Of a DNA stretch of 64,000 nucleotides, positions 8,150-16,761 are shown in pieces. The stretch is taken from positions 1 to 64,000 of the forward strand of contig URUY01000006.1 in the NCBI GenBank assembly GCA_900551115.1, given 5' to 3'. This DNA comes from an uncultured Lachnospiraceae bacterium. GTDB lineage: Bacteria > Bacillota > Clostridia > Lachnospirales > Lachnospiraceae. Position 1 is the first letter of the stretch. The number at the start of each line of letters is the position of its first letter. The translations under genes were made by a program, and so were the position numbers. The notes below the pieces were generated by a model. The model searched no databases and was not told where the DNA came from. It saw only the letters and a list, made by a program, of their open reading frames with translations.

Positions 8150-9811
8150 TTATATTAATATCCAACGGAATCCGTAAGGCTCCGTTACCACTCTGCGGCT
8201 TGTTTTTTCTCCTGTCAGAAGGTCCGTTCCTTCCGTGCATTCCATTTCTGCTTCACCGGCGGAAAAATTGTACAGGCACTGTACAGTCCGGCTTTTTCCT
8301 CTTCTTATGAAACAGAACATTTCCTCAGGACCCTTCTGCACCTCCTGTGCCGCGTGGGTATCAAAGGCATCGCAGCCTTTCCTGATTCGTATCAGCTTCT
8401 CAATCGCGCTTCTTATTTGCTCCCTCTCACCATCCTTCCTGTTCAGCTCCGACATTAATTCGTCATATGTAAATTTCCTTCGATTGATGGTTCTGTTCAT
8501 TCCCGTTTTCAAAACGCCTTCCGTATAATTTTCCGTTCCGAGATAGGAATGAATATAAACAGCCGGATCCCCCTTCATGCCAAACAGTACCGCATGCGCC
8601 ATCAGAAACCTCTGTTTTGCCGTGGCAAAATCAAAATCCTCTTTTACCGCCGAAAAATAGGAAACATTTACTTCATATGCGCTCTTCCTGCCATCCTGAT
8701 CCTCCTTGTAAGAAATCAAGGCGCCGCTTTTTTCCTGCAGATGTGCAACGAGAGCTTCTATTTCCTCCTCCGGCACAATGCTTCGTATCGGATTGATACC
8801 GATTCCGTCATGGGACGCCAGAAAATTGAAAAAGCCTGTTTTGTCTGACGGAAGCTCTAATTCTGCAGCCCATGCCGTCAAAAGCCTGGCATCCTGCTTG
8901 AAAAAGCTGTACAGCACCAGCATTGGCAGCGGGAATTGATAAACCATATGGCTTTCATCCGTTCCGTTTCCGAAATAGGAAATATTATCTGTATGAGGGA
9001 CATTGGTTTCCGTTATAATCCTGCCCTCCTGACATACTTCCTCCATCACGCTTCTCATCAGCTTCACTATTTCATGCGTTTTTTCATGGTGCATGCAGGA
9101 GGTTCCGATTTCCTTCCACAGAAAGCCGATAGCATCCAGGCGAATCCATCTGCCGCCCTTTTCCAAATAGGAAAGGAAAATATCTATAATCTCATATAAC
9201 ACCTGTGGATTGCCGTAATTCAAATCTATCTGGTCATCGCTGAAGGTAGTCCAGAAATATTTTATTTTCCCATTCACCGGAAACGGGGTAAGTAACGGCG
9301 ATGTTCTCGGTCTGATTACCTTTGAGATATCAGTTGCCGGATTTTCCTCAATAAAGTATCCTTCAAACCTTTCTTCACCGCGAAGGCATCTCTTAAACCA
9401 CTCGCTCTTTGATGATACATGGTTGCAGACAAAGTCAAACATCAGTGTATAATCCTTCGCCAGTCTTTCTAAGTCTTCCCAGTTCCCCAATCCGTCATCC
9501 AGTCTTCTGTAATCAATGACTGAAAATCCGTCATCCGAAGAATAAGGACAAAAAGGAAGAAAATGTATGACATCAAAAATTCCTTTCAGGTAATTCTTTG
9601 CAAATTTTTCAAAAGTAACCAGCTTGGGGGCCTCCTCAGATATCTGGTCCGGGTATGTGATTAAAATGATGTTCTGTCTTCTTTCTTTTTGACTTTCTTT
9701 ATCAATCAGCTTCGCCGCCTCTATTCTGTCCTGCAATCGGGGAATCCATTCTTTCGCCGTCTGCTCTCCGTAGATATTTGTAAGATGCATTTTCCAATTC
9801 ATCATATTCAT
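8150..9811 (-). CDS. GH13_18 alpha-glucoside phosphorylase (sucrose/glucosylglycerate phosphorylase family, YcjM-like)
   Basis: A 553-residue TIM-barrel enzyme of the sucrose phosphorylase subfamily. The expected catalytic residues are visible: nucleophile Asp226 in RLDAIGF, acid/base Glu268 in ITETN and the stabilising Asp335 in ASHDG. These enzymes split an alpha-glucoside with phosphate, giving glucose 1-phosphate and the aglycone. The neighbours match the E. coli ycj locus, where YcjM is a 2-O-alpha-glucosylglycerate phosphorylase, and a glycerate kinase ends the operon, so glucosylglycerate is the best substrate guess. Sucrose and glucosylglycerol remain possible. ATG at 9811 has AAGGA close by; the third codon is also an ATG with better spacing. 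Confidence 0.88.
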   Translation of the reverse strand: MNMMNWKMHLTNIYGEQTAKEWIPRLQDRIEAAKLIDKESQKERRQNIILITYPDQISEEAPKLVTFEKFAKNYLKGIFDVIHFLPFCPYSSDDGFSVIDYRRLDDGLGNWEDLERLAKDYTLMFDFVCNHVSSKSEWFKRCLRGEERFEGYFIEENPATDISKVIRPRTSPLLTPFPVNGKIKYFWTTFSDDQIDLNYGNPQVLYEIIDIFLSYLEKGGRWIRLDAIGFLWKEIGTSCMHHEKTHEIVKLMRSVMEEVCQEGRIITETNVPHTDNISYFGNGTDESHMVYQFPLPMLVLYSFFKQDARLLTAWAAELELPSDKTGFFNFLASHDGIGINPIRSIVPEEEIEALVAHLQEKSGALISYKEDQDGRKSAYEVNVSYFSAVKEDFDFATAKQRFLMAHAVLFGMKGDPAVYIHSYLGTENYTEGVLKTGMNRTINRRKFTYDELMSELNRKDGEREQIRSAIEKLIRIRKGCDAFDTHAAQEVQKGPEEMFCFIRRGKSRTVQCLYNFSAGEAEMECTEGTDLLTGEKTSRRVVTEPYGFRWILI

Positions 9812-9820
9812 CGTTCCTTA

Positions 9821-9834
9821 TGGTATCGTTTTCA
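9821..9834. promoter_or_regulatory. LacI-family operator / cre-like site, phosphorylase-proximal
   Basis: TGGTATCGTTTTCA matches the LacI/CcpA operator pattern TGWAANCGNTNWCA at all but two positions. It lies 10 bp upstream of the phosphorylase start, where bound repressor would block the minus-strand operon. Confidence 0.5.
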
Positions 9835-9923
9835 TGCGTTTTTTGTTATATTTTACTATTTTTGTGTCTTTTATATTATATTTTTATACATTATTTTAAA
9901 AATATTATGTTTTGTCGTTCTTT

Positions 9924-9943
9924 CCATGGAAGCGTTTTCATGG
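9924..9943. promoter_or_regulatory. LacI-family operator / cre-like site, palindromic
   Basis: CCATGGAAGCGTTTTCATGG is a near-palindrome around a central CG and matches the LacI/CcpA consensus in 13 of 14 core positions. It lies in the divergent region between the phosphorylase gene and lacI. It shares the TCGTTTTCA/GCGTTTTCA half with the site at 9821, so both probably bind the adjacent regulator; catabolite control by CcpA is an alternative. Confidence 0.65.
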
Positions 9944-10004
9944 TTTCATTATATCTGCCAATCAGTGATATGTAAAGAGTTTTATTAGAATTTATTAATT
10001 TTTA

Positions 10005-10033
10005 TTGATTTTGCACAAAAAATTTGTTATATT
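10005..10033 (+). promoter_or_regulatory. Putative promoter of the lacI-family gene
   Basis: TTGATT (10005-10010), a 17-bp spacer and TATATT (10028-10033) lie about 48 bp upstream of the regulator start. The region is very AT-rich, so the match is suggestive only. Confidence 0.45.
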
Positions 10034-10080
10034 TTTTTCATACATACATGACATTGTTTTCAAGGAGGGGCATACTTTAC

Positions 10081-11115
10081 ATGAAACCAACCATTCAGCT
10101 TGTGGCTCAAAAAGCAGGCGTATCTATGTCAACCGTATCAAGAGTGTTAAACAATCATCCCGCAGTGCTTCCCGAAACCCGCGCCAGAGTTTTATCAGTT
10201 ATGCAAGAATTAGATTATACTCCGAACCAGCTTGCCCGCGGTCTCTCTTCCAACGGTTTTAATAACATTCTGATTATCTTTACCCGTTCCTCCACACAGG
10301 CGTCCGACAATCCTTACTTCGGCAGCATTATCAGTTCTATCGGTATGGTAGCCGAACAAAATGATTACGATTTAATTCTTCATTCTAACGACAATGAGGA
10401 CAACGAAATCAAAAAAACAATTTCTATGATTAACAGCAAGCAAATCAAGGGAATCGTCCTTTTAAGCAACCGGATTAACAGCAAATTTCTGGATGTTATT
10501 TCCGGGATGGATATTCCCATTGTAGTCATTGGGAAATACAATCCTGCCATCACGGCAAAAAATATTCTTTTTGTGGATACGGATAATTATCGGGACTGTC
10601 ACGAAATCGGCGACTATCTGATACGGATGGGGCACACTTCCATAGGCTGTATCCATGCCCCCCTTACCCACTATGTGGCTTTAGACCGCATGCAGGGTCT
10701 GAAGGATTCCCTTGCGGAACAGAAAATTGAGATTTTGGAAGACTGCTATGTGGATGGCGGTAACACCGTAGAATCTGCCTATATGGCAGCCCTAAATCTG
10801 CTCTGCTCCAACCGCCGTCTTACCGCCATTTTTGCTACCGATGACATAAAAGCACTGGGTGTATATAAGGCTGCCCGCAGCATGAATCTGCGTATTCCAG
10901 AGGATATCTCCGTAATAGGGCACAATGATTTTGATTTTTCTTCCCTGCTTACACCGCCCCTTACCACCGTACGGGTACCCATCCATGAGCTGGGCATGAT
11001 TTCCGCCTCCAAGCTGTTTTCCATGATTAATTTCAAAAAAGAGGAAAGCAGCCAGATGCTGCCTACTAGATTACAGCTGCGAAATTCCGTCAAAAATCTG
11101 AATCAGCAGTTGTAA
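10081..11115 (+). CDS. LacI-family transcriptional regulator of the sugar locus
   Basis: A 344-residue regulator. The N-terminal LacI helix-turn-helix reads TIQLVAQKAGVSMSTVSRVL, followed by the hinge (YTPNQLARGL) and a periplasmic-binding-protein-like sensor domain ending in the usual VIGHNDFDFSSLLTPPLTTV region. ATG at 10081 starts exactly at the domain; the upstream ATG at 10024 would add a non-homologous extension. AGGAGG lies about 12 bp before it, slightly far. It is divergent from the phosphorylase operon with two matching operators between, so it probably represses that operon until the imported glucoside or a derivative binds. E. coli ycjW is the positional counterpart. Confidence 0.92.
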   Translation: MKPTIQLVAQKAGVSMSTVSRVLNNHPAVLPETRARVLSVMQELDYTPNQLARGLSSNGFNNILIIFTRSSTQASDNPYFGSIISSIGMVAEQNDYDLILHSNDNEDNEIKKTISMINSKQIKGIVLLSNRINSKFLDVISGMDIPIVVIGKYNPAITAKNILFVDTDNYRDCHEIGDYLIRMGHTSIGCIHAPLTHYVALDRMQGLKDSLAEQKIEILEDCYVDGGNTVESAYMAALNLLCSNRRLTAIFATDDIKALGVYKAARSMNLRIPEDISVIGHNDFDFSSLLTPPLTTVRVPIHELGMISASKLFSMINFKKEESSQMLPTRLQLRNSVKNLNQQL

Positions 11116-11133
11116 GCGCACAAACAGGCAACC

Positions 11134-11169
11134 AAAAAGCGGCATGGTTTTTCACCCATGCCGCTTTTT
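11134..11169. terminator. Bidirectional terminator between lacI and rfbD
   Basis: AAAAAGCGGCATGG pairs with CCATGCCGCTTTTT around an 8-nt loop. It has A/T tracts on both sides, so it can end both the plus-strand regulator gene and the minus-strand rfbD gene. Confidence 0.88.
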
Positions 11170-11205
11170 TTGCCTCTTCGTTTATATTCTTCGTTATCTG
11201 CCTGA

Positions 11206-12051
11206 TCAGTTCCTGATAATCTCCATATACCGCTTCAATGCGTCCTGCCAGGAGGGCAGTCTTTCAAAGCCGTTTTGCACAAGCTTGTCCTTATTCATAC
11301 GGCTGTTTTCAGGTCTTTTTGCTTTCGCCTTATATTCTGCTGCAGAAACCGGCACCACTTCCATTTCAATACCTGCCTGTCTGAAAATTTCGCAGGCAAA
11401 ATCATACCATGTACAGATGCCTTCATTGGTTGCATGATAAATACCGTATTTATCGGTAAGTACCATATCCACAAGCAGTCTTGCCAAATCATAGGTGTAG
11501 GTAGGCGAGCCAAACTGGTCATTTACCACTGTAATACGGCTGTTGTTTTCAGAAAGCCGCAGCATCGTCTTTACAAAATTCTTTCCGTTTACACCAAACA
11601 CCCACGCTATGCGCACAATAAAATATTTTTCAAGCGCCTTCTGTACCGCAAGCTCTCCTTCGTACTTGGTCTGTCCGTATACGTTTAAGGGGTGACGTTC
11701 ATCATCCGGTTCCCAGGGTCTTTCCCCCTGTCCGTCAAAAACATAGTCCGTGCTGATGTAAATCATCTTGATATCCAGTTCCTTACAGGCCCTTGCAACA
11801 TTTGCCGTTCCGTCTGCATTTACCCTGCGGCAAAGCTCTATATTATCCTCCGCGGCGTCTACAGCCGTATAGGCTGCGCAGTGGATAACTGCGTCCGGCG
11901 CTGCTTTCGTAATTACCTTGTGTACACCGGCTGCGTCCGTAATATCCATTTCTTCGATATCCACGCCCACTGCCTCCATACCTCTTTTTTGAAGCTCATT
12001 TACCACATCATAGCCAAGCTGGCCTTTTACTCCTGTTACCAATACCTTCAT
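11206..12051 (-). CDS. rfbD: dTDP-4-dehydrorhamnose reductase
   Basis: A 281-residue short-chain dehydrogenase. It has the N-terminal NADPH motif VTGVKGQLGYDV, the STDYVFDG segment near residue 100 and the YGQTK catalytic motif near residue 128. It performs the last step of dTDP-L-rhamnose synthesis for cell-surface polysaccharide. The start is MKVLVTG at 12051, with GGAG seven bases before the ATG. rfbA, rfbB and rfbC are not nearby, so the gene stands alone as a single transcription unit with its own promoter and a terminator at 11134-11169. Confidence 0.93.
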   Translation of the reverse strand: MKVLVTGVKGQLGYDVVNELQKRGMEAVGVDIEEMDITDAAGVHKVITKAAPDAVIHCAAYTAVDAAEDNIELCRRVNADGTANVARACKELDIKMIYISTDYVFDGQGERPWEPDDERHPLNVYGQTKYEGELAVQKALEKYFIVRIAWVFGVNGKNFVKTMLRLSENNSRITVVNDQFGSPTYTYDLARLLVDMVLTDKYGIYHATNEGICTWYDFACEIFRQAGIEMEVVPVSAAEYKAKAKRPENSRMNKDKLVQNGFERLPSWQDALKRYMEIIRN

Positions 12052-12083
12052 CACAAATCTCCAATCTGAGAACACCTTTTAAA

Positions 12084-12112
12084 AATATGTCCGTAATCTC
12101 ATGTTCTGTCAA
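12084..12112 (-). promoter_or_regulatory. Putative promoter of rfbD
   Basis: On the minus strand TTGACA (12112-12107), 17 bp and CATATT (12089-12084) lie 33 bp upstream of the rfbD start. Confidence 0.55.
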
Positions 12113-12190
12113 ATCATATTGTACCGTTTTTTCCTGATATATACAAGCCCGTCTTGATAAGACCTTTCCCATACAGCAAAGAACAGCCAC

Positions 12191-12547
12191 CTAAAGCGGC
12201 GGCTGCTCTCCTTCCCCTGCCAGATTCCATTCCATCTGGACAGTTTTTTCTTTTAATTTTTTTAATCTCCATCCATCGCAGAAAGCCATTTTGCTTTCAC
12301 CAAGCTCCATAAGCCTGTATCTGTACTGTCTGCACCTGAGATAATAAACGGTTAAAAGAGTTCCGAAAAACAACAGTGCCATTATAATCAGAGCTACCGG
12401 GAACAAGCCGTGTCCGCCGATTATATCTCCGGATGCCAAAGGTACCTCTTCTTCTTCAATTACAAACACTCTGTAGTCCGTCTGCTGCAACGCTGCATTT
12501 ACCGTGCCAAACATCTGTAAAACGCTGCTTTTCCACAACCCGTTCAT
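12191..12547 (-). CDS. Small single-pass membrane protein, unknown function
   Basis: About 118 residues that I do not recognise. The N-terminal 45 residues are polar and acidic (VIEEEEVPLASGD), followed by one hydrophobic helix (LFPVALIIMALLFFGTLLTVYYL) and a basic cytoplasmic tail of about 45 residues. This topology suggests an outside-in anchor with a short cytosolic part. AAGGAG lies 8 bases before a TTG at 12550 and 11 before the ATG at 12547, so either may start. It is upstream of rfbD on the same strand and divergent from the GGDEF gene. Confidence 0.6.
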   Translation of the reverse strand: MNGLWKSSVLQMFGTVNAALQQTDYRVFVIEEEEVPLASGDIIGGHGLFPVALIIMALLFFGTLLTVYYLRCRQYRYRLMELGESKMAFCDGWRLKKLKEKTVQMEWNLAGEGEQPPL

Positions 12548-12787
12548 CAAATACAGAACTCCTTCCCGCCAGGCTTTCCTTATTACCAGCTTTTATCAGG
12601 CATTTGCGAAATGCCCATATCATATTTTTCTATCTCTTTCATCTTACATATATAAAGACTTCCGTTTTTTTTCAAAAGGTTCAGGAAATTAACAAAAAAT
12701 TTCCCTTTCTTTTTCTTTCTGTCTACCTTATAATAAAAGAAACTATTGTGTCGATATATGATTGTTTGTGTGAAAGAGGGAAAACAT

Positions 12788-13495
12788 ATGCAGGAGCAAA
12801 AATTCGTCAAAGTATTCCGTACTGCGAAAATCATTCAACTCTGTCTTTTACTGGGTATTGAACTTACTTTCTTCCTTATATTGGCCTGTAATACCGATTT
12901 AAGCAGCCAAATCTATTCCAATAAGGCACTTTTTATTCTGTGCATCATCACCTGGATACTCATGATTTTTAATCTGCTTTGTCTTCTGTTTGACTTTTTC
13001 AAGCTGCGTTCCTTTGCCATGGAAAGCCATGCACTGACACAGGCTGCATACCTGGACCGGCTGACCGGCATTCCCAACCGCCACAGTCTGGATGTTGTTT
13101 TCAGAACCTATTCGACTCCTGAATCCCTTACGGATATCGGCTGCGCCATGTTTTCCATAAGCAACCTGAAAACAATTAACGAAAGCCATGGACATCAGGC
13201 GGGCGATACCATGATTCAGGACTTCTGCACTATTTTTGAAGAAATTGGCGATACCTTCGGCTTTGTAGGCCGTAACGGCGGTAATGAATTTGTTGCGGTT
13301 ATCAATCACTGCAGCCATCAGACCATGCAGAGATTCTTGGCAGCCTTAAAAAACCGCATTTCCTTATATAATGCAGAACATACAGCTACACCCATAGAGC
13401 TTCGTTCTGCTTATACCCTGTATGCGGAAGAACAGGTACAGGCTTTCACACAGCTTCTGACTGTAACCTACAACAAGCTCTATCACCTACCCTGA
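12788..13495 (+). CDS. Membrane protein with a degenerate GGDEF domain
   Basis: A 235-residue protein starting at ATG 12788 behind AGAGGG. Two membrane helices (about 14-33 and 47-71) are followed by a GGDEF fold beginning at LDRLTGIPNRHSLD (89-102). The signature is GGNEF (164-168) rather than GGDEF. The first metal-binding motif, normally DIDxFK, reads SISNLK (123-128), and no RxxD inhibitory site precedes the signature. Loss of these acidic residues argues against diguanylate cyclase activity; a GTP- or c-di-GMP-binding sensor or scaffold is more likely. It heads a plus-strand run of sigma-factor and pilus-like genes, 40 bp before the sigma gene. Confidence 0.82.
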   Translation: MQEQKFVKVFRTAKIIQLCLLLGIELTFFLILACNTDLSSQIYSNKALFILCIITWILMIFNLLCLLFDFFKLRSFAMESHALTQAAYLDRLTGIPNRHSLDVVFRTYSTPESLTDIGCAMFSISNLKTINESHGHQAGDTMIQDFCTIFEEIGDTFGFVGRNGGNEFVAVINHCSHQTMQRFLAALKNRISLYNAEHTATPIELRSAYTLYAEEQVQAFTQLLTVTYNKLYHLP

Positions 13496-13535
13496 TGCTC
13501 CTCACCGTTATACCCACAAAAAGGTTGCCACCATT

Positions 13536-14093
13536 ATGAACGAACCCAGCATTCAATATTTAGCCGGTCTTGTTATACGGGCCAGACAAAACGACAGCGA
13601 TGCATTTGCAGAGTTATACGCCCTGACCTACAACAAGATATACAACTATGCCAGACATTATCTGCGGGATGCTTTTCTTGCGCAGGATGCTGTGCAGGAG
13701 GTATACATATCGGCGCTGAAAAACTTAGATAAATTAAATGACCCCACCCTCTTTATTGCATGGCTTAATCGTATCTCTTTTCATGTGTGCTATGATATAA
13801 GCAAAAAAATCAATACCGGCAGCACTGTTTCTGATTCTGAGATTCTGGAGCTTCTAAAAGACGAATATCCGGATTCCAATCCCGAATCTTCCTATCAGAA
13901 AAAGGATGAGCATGTACGCCTCAGAAACGCCATGGACAGCCTGCCCTTTCATGAAAAGCAGGTTCTTACCATGCGTTATTACAACAGCTTGAAGCTGGAA
14001 GAAATCGCCGCAGCAATGGACATCAGCCGCAGCAGTGTAAAACGCTACATTGCTTCCGGTCAGGAACACCTAAAGCTGCTGCTGAAAGAATAA
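13536..14093 (+). CDS. ECF-type RNA polymerase sigma factor
   Basis: A 185-residue sigma-70-family protein of the extracytoplasmic-function type. Region 2 spans about residues 15-85 (FAELYALTYNKIYNYARHYL, QDAVQEVYISAL). Region 4 spans about 125-180 (LPFHEKQVLTMRYYNSLKLEEIA, then ISRSSVKRYIASGQEHL, its DNA-binding helix). Region 3 is absent, as usual. The upstream ribosome site is weak (AAAGGT). Its stop overlaps the ribosome binding site of the next gene, a membrane protein that may be its anti-sigma partner. It probably directs transcription of this pilus-like operon or related envelope genes; the target promoters are unknown. Confidence 0.9.
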   Translation: MNEPSIQYLAGLVIRARQNDSDAFAELYALTYNKIYNYARHYLRDAFLAQDAVQEVYISALKNLDKLNDPTLFIAWLNRISFHVCYDISKKINTGSTVSDSEILELLKDEYPDSNPESSYQKKDEHVRLRNAMDSLPFHEKQVLTMRYYNSLKLEEIAAAMDISRSSVKRYIASGQEHLKLLLKE

Positions 14094-14106
14094 GGAGGTG
14101 AGCCGC

Positions 14107-14592
14107 ATGTTATTTAAAAGCAGAAAAAAATATCATATGAATATGGAACAGGCAAACGCGACACTGCAGAATGTATTTGCGGCCTGCAATCAGACTCCCA
14201 ATACCATTCCTTTTGACAAGCTGGTTCTGCGCGGGAAACTGAATACCCGCATATACGACAGGCTGCTTGTCCTGACGGCCCTGGTTTTACTTATCACCTT
14301 TCTTATGCCGTTGGCAGTGGTACCCGTAAGCGCCTTCTTAAGCAGGCAACCGGAAAAGGTTACGCTTTTATCTGATTCCATAGAAAACGGCGTAATATGC
14401 CTTACCTTATCAGGGGACGGCATTCTGTACGCAGAAGCTTATCAGGAAACCGCAGACGGCATCAAAGAAGCGCCTCTTTCCTATGATAAAGGTACCGGCA
14501 CCATTTACTTTACTTATTACGAAACTGCAACCAACATTTATATTCCCATAGAGAATGCACCCACCTTTCATCTGCTGCTTTCTCCACAATAA
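14107..14592 (+). CDS. Single-pass membrane protein, putative anti-sigma partner
   Basis: A 161-residue protein with about 55 cytoplasmic residues, one membrane helix (RLLVLTALVLLITFLMPLAVVPV) and about 85 outer residues predicted as beta-rich. ATG at 14107 has AAGGAGG eight bases upstream; a GTG at 14098 is less well placed. The topology and the 4-codon spacing behind an ECF sigma gene fit an anti-sigma factor, but I see no recognised zinc anti-sigma motif, so the role is inferred from position alone. Confidence 0.6.
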   Translation: MLFKSRKKYHMNMEQANATLQNVFAACNQTPNTIPFDKLVLRGKLNTRIYDRLLVLTALVLLITFLMPLAVVPVSAFLSRQPEKVTLLSDSIENGVICLTLSGDGILYAEAYQETADGIKEAPLSYDKGTGTIYFTYYETATNIYIPIENAPTFHLLLSPQ

Positions 14593-14600
14593 TTATCTGT

Positions 14601-15668
14601 ATGAAAAAATTAACCGGAAACTACCGTATAATTTCATATCTTTTCTGTCTTGCCTTTTTATGCGGCTGCGGCACCGATTCCCCTACCGTTCCCGGCAACC
14701 CTTTGCAGGATACTTATAGCCCGCCTGTCTCTTCTGCCAAGGTTGACGAGACAGTCCATGAGACCGTTTCCTTACCGGAACCGGGTATATCCTCCGAACC
14801 GGATGCCTCTGCTGCACCCGGTGAAGCTGTTGCGTCAGACAGTCCCGCCGGCTCCCGTGACAATACACCGCACTGCCTTGTTCCCACTGCCGACGGCACT
14901 GCAGAGACACACAATGAATATGCATCCATTGACTATTCCAACGCAGCCGAAGGTTATGTCATGGTTCGCTATACAGGTCCGTCCCCCAAAGTGAAATTGC
15001 GTATAACCGGCGCCGATTCCGTTACCTATACCTACAATTTAATCAGTGACACCTACGAAGCCTTTCCCCTTTCAGCAGGAGACGGCAGCTATGAAATCCT
15101 TGTTTTGGAAAACCTGTCAGGCACCAGCTATCTCGTATGTCTGGCTGCTGATATTGATGTAACGCTCACAAATGCTTTTGGTCCTTATCTGTATCCGAAC
15201 CAATACTGCAAATTTGACTCGGAGAGCAGCACTGTAGCCAAAGCCGCAGAGCTTGCCCGGTCTGCCGATTCCGATTTGGACGTAGTATCCAATGTATACA
15301 ATTACATTATTGAATCCATTACCTATGATTACGAAAAAGCCGAAACCGTTCCCAGCGGCTACACCTCTGATGTTGATGAAATTTTAGAAACCGGAACCGG
15401 CATCTGTCTTGATTATGCCGCCGTCATGACAAGTATGTTAAGAAGCCAGCGCATCCCTACCAGACTGGAGGTGGGCTATGTAGGAGAAGTTTACCATGCC
15501 TGGGTAAGCACCTATATTACCGACATCGGCTGGGTAAACGGTATTGTACAGTTTGACGGTCAGAACTGGAAGCTGATGGATCCGACCTTTGCTGCCGGCA
15601 ACAGTGAAAAAGAATTAAAGAAATTTATCGGCGATGGAACCAATTACGTTGTGAAATATATGTATTGA
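14601..15668 (+). CDS. Transglutaminase-like lipoprotein
   Basis: A 355-residue exported protein. The signal peptide ends in the lipobox LCGC, so it is probably anchored at Cys23. A Ser/Pro/Ala-rich linker (about 25-95) leads to a beta-rich middle, then a transglutaminase-core domain (about 215-335). The Cys-His-Asp triad is visible: Cys269 in GTGICLDYA, His299 in VYHAW and Asp327 in LMDPTF. Such domains act as cysteine peptidases or form isopeptide bonds at the cell surface. Lying between the sigma/partner pair and the GspF gene, it might process or cross-link the surface structure made by this operon; that is inference. Confidence 0.85.
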   Translation: MKKLTGNYRIISYLFCLAFLCGCGTDSPTVPGNPLQDTYSPPVSSAKVDETVHETVSLPEPGISSEPDASAAPGEAVASDSPAGSRDNTPHCLVPTADGTAETHNEYASIDYSNAAEGYVMVRYTGPSPKVKLRITGADSVTYTYNLISDTYEAFPLSAGDGSYEILVLENLSGTSYLVCLAADIDVTLTNAFGPYLYPNQYCKFDSESSTVAKAAELARSADSDLDVVSNVYNYIIESITYDYEKAETVPSGYTSDVDEILETGTGICLDYAAVMTSMLRSQRIPTRLEVGYVGEVYHAWVSTYITDIGWVNGIVQFDGQNWKLMDPTFAAGNSEKELKKFIGDGTNYVVKYMY

Positions 15669-15690
15669 TATATTTAAGGAGAATACACAA

Positions 15691-16734
15691 ATGCGTCAGA
15701 AAAAATTATCCAATCAGGAAATTGCATCCTTCTGCAGTCAGACTGCCATGCTTTTTCAGGCGGGCATCACGCCTGCGGAGAGCATGAACATTCTTTTAAG
15801 CGACAGCAAAACCGCTGAAGGAAAGGAAATCATCCAAACAATACTTTATACCTGCAGGCAGGGAGAACCTTTTGCAAAGGCGTTAAAAGCGGCAGATGTC
15901 TTTCCTGACTATGTACTGCACATGATTGCCATCGGTGAGGAATCCGGCAATCTTGATGATGTCATGCAGTCCCTTGCCGACTACTATGAGCGGGAGGAAT
16001 CCATTTCAGACAGCATCCGAAGCGCCGTCAGCTATCCTTTCATTATGATAGGTATTATGCTGTTGGTTATCTTTGTCCTGCTTGGGAAGGTCATGCCTAT
16101 ATTTAATCAGGTATTTATACAGCTTGGCAGTGAAATGACCGGTATTTCCGCCACCCTTTTAAATCTCGGCAATTCTTTAAACCGTTATTCCCTGATATTT
16201 GTTATTGTTCTGGCTGTTTTTGTACTGCTTTACTTTCTATCCGTCAAAACAAAAAAGGGGCGCAGACTTACAAGGCGTATTCTTTCTGCACTCCCCCTTA
16301 CTAAAGGTTTTTATGAAAAACTGGCTGCCGGGCGCTTTGCAAACGGTATGGCACTTACCATAAGCAGCGGTATGGATACCTTTTCCAGTCTGGATATGGT
16401 ATCTGAGCTGACAGAGCATAAGGGTATGCAGGAAAAAATAGCTTCCTGCAAAAAAGCAATTAAAGACGGAGCTAATTTTGCAGAAGCCCTGACCGGCTCC
16501 GGTATCTTCAGTAACCTCTATTCCCGTATGGTTGCCGTTGGCTTCCGTACCGGCTCCATAGACGTAGTGATGCAGAAGATTGCCGATAATTATGACCGTG
16601 AAACAGAGCAGAAAATCCGCTCTATTATTTCAATTTTGGAGCCCACTTTGGTTATCATCCTTTCTGTCATTGTAGGCCTGATTCTTTTGTCCGTTATTTT
16701 TCCTCTTATGGGGATTATGTCCAGCATCGGATAA
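15691..16734 (+). CDS. Type II secretion / type IV pilus inner-membrane platform protein (GspF/PilC family)
   Basis: A 347-residue protein with two repeated T2SSF domains. The first (about 8-130) contains ALKAADVFPDYVLHMIAIGEESGNLDDVM, and the second (about 210-335) contains SGIFSNLYSRMVAVGFRTGSIDVVM. Hydrophobic segments lie near 110-135, 165-185 and at the C-terminus. In pilus and type II secretion machines this protein couples the cytoplasmic ATPase to pilin assembly. GGAG stands well before the ATG. No GspE/PilB ATPase, GspD or prepilin peptidase gene is in the operon, so those must be supplied from elsewhere if the machine is complete. Confidence 0.92.
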   Translation: MRQKKLSNQEIASFCSQTAMLFQAGITPAESMNILLSDSKTAEGKEIIQTILYTCRQGEPFAKALKAADVFPDYVLHMIAIGEESGNLDDVMQSLADYYEREESISDSIRSAVSYPFIMIGIMLLVIFVLLGKVMPIFNQVFIQLGSEMTGISATLLNLGNSLNRYSLIFVIVLAVFVLLYFLSVKTKKGRRLTRRILSALPLTKGFYEKLAAGRFANGMALTISSGMDTFSSLDMVSELTEHKGMQEKIASCKKAIKDGANFAEALTGSGIFSNLYSRMVAVGFRTGSIDVVMQKIADNYDRETEQKIRSIISILEPTLVIILSVIVGLILLSVIFPLMGIMSSIG

Positions 16735-16761
16735 AAGCCTGATTTATTCGGAGACAAAACT

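Noticed and set aside
12008..12190. 60-residue minus-strand open frame upstream of rfbD
   Set aside because: Overlaps the rfbD start and its promoter, and has no ribosome site.
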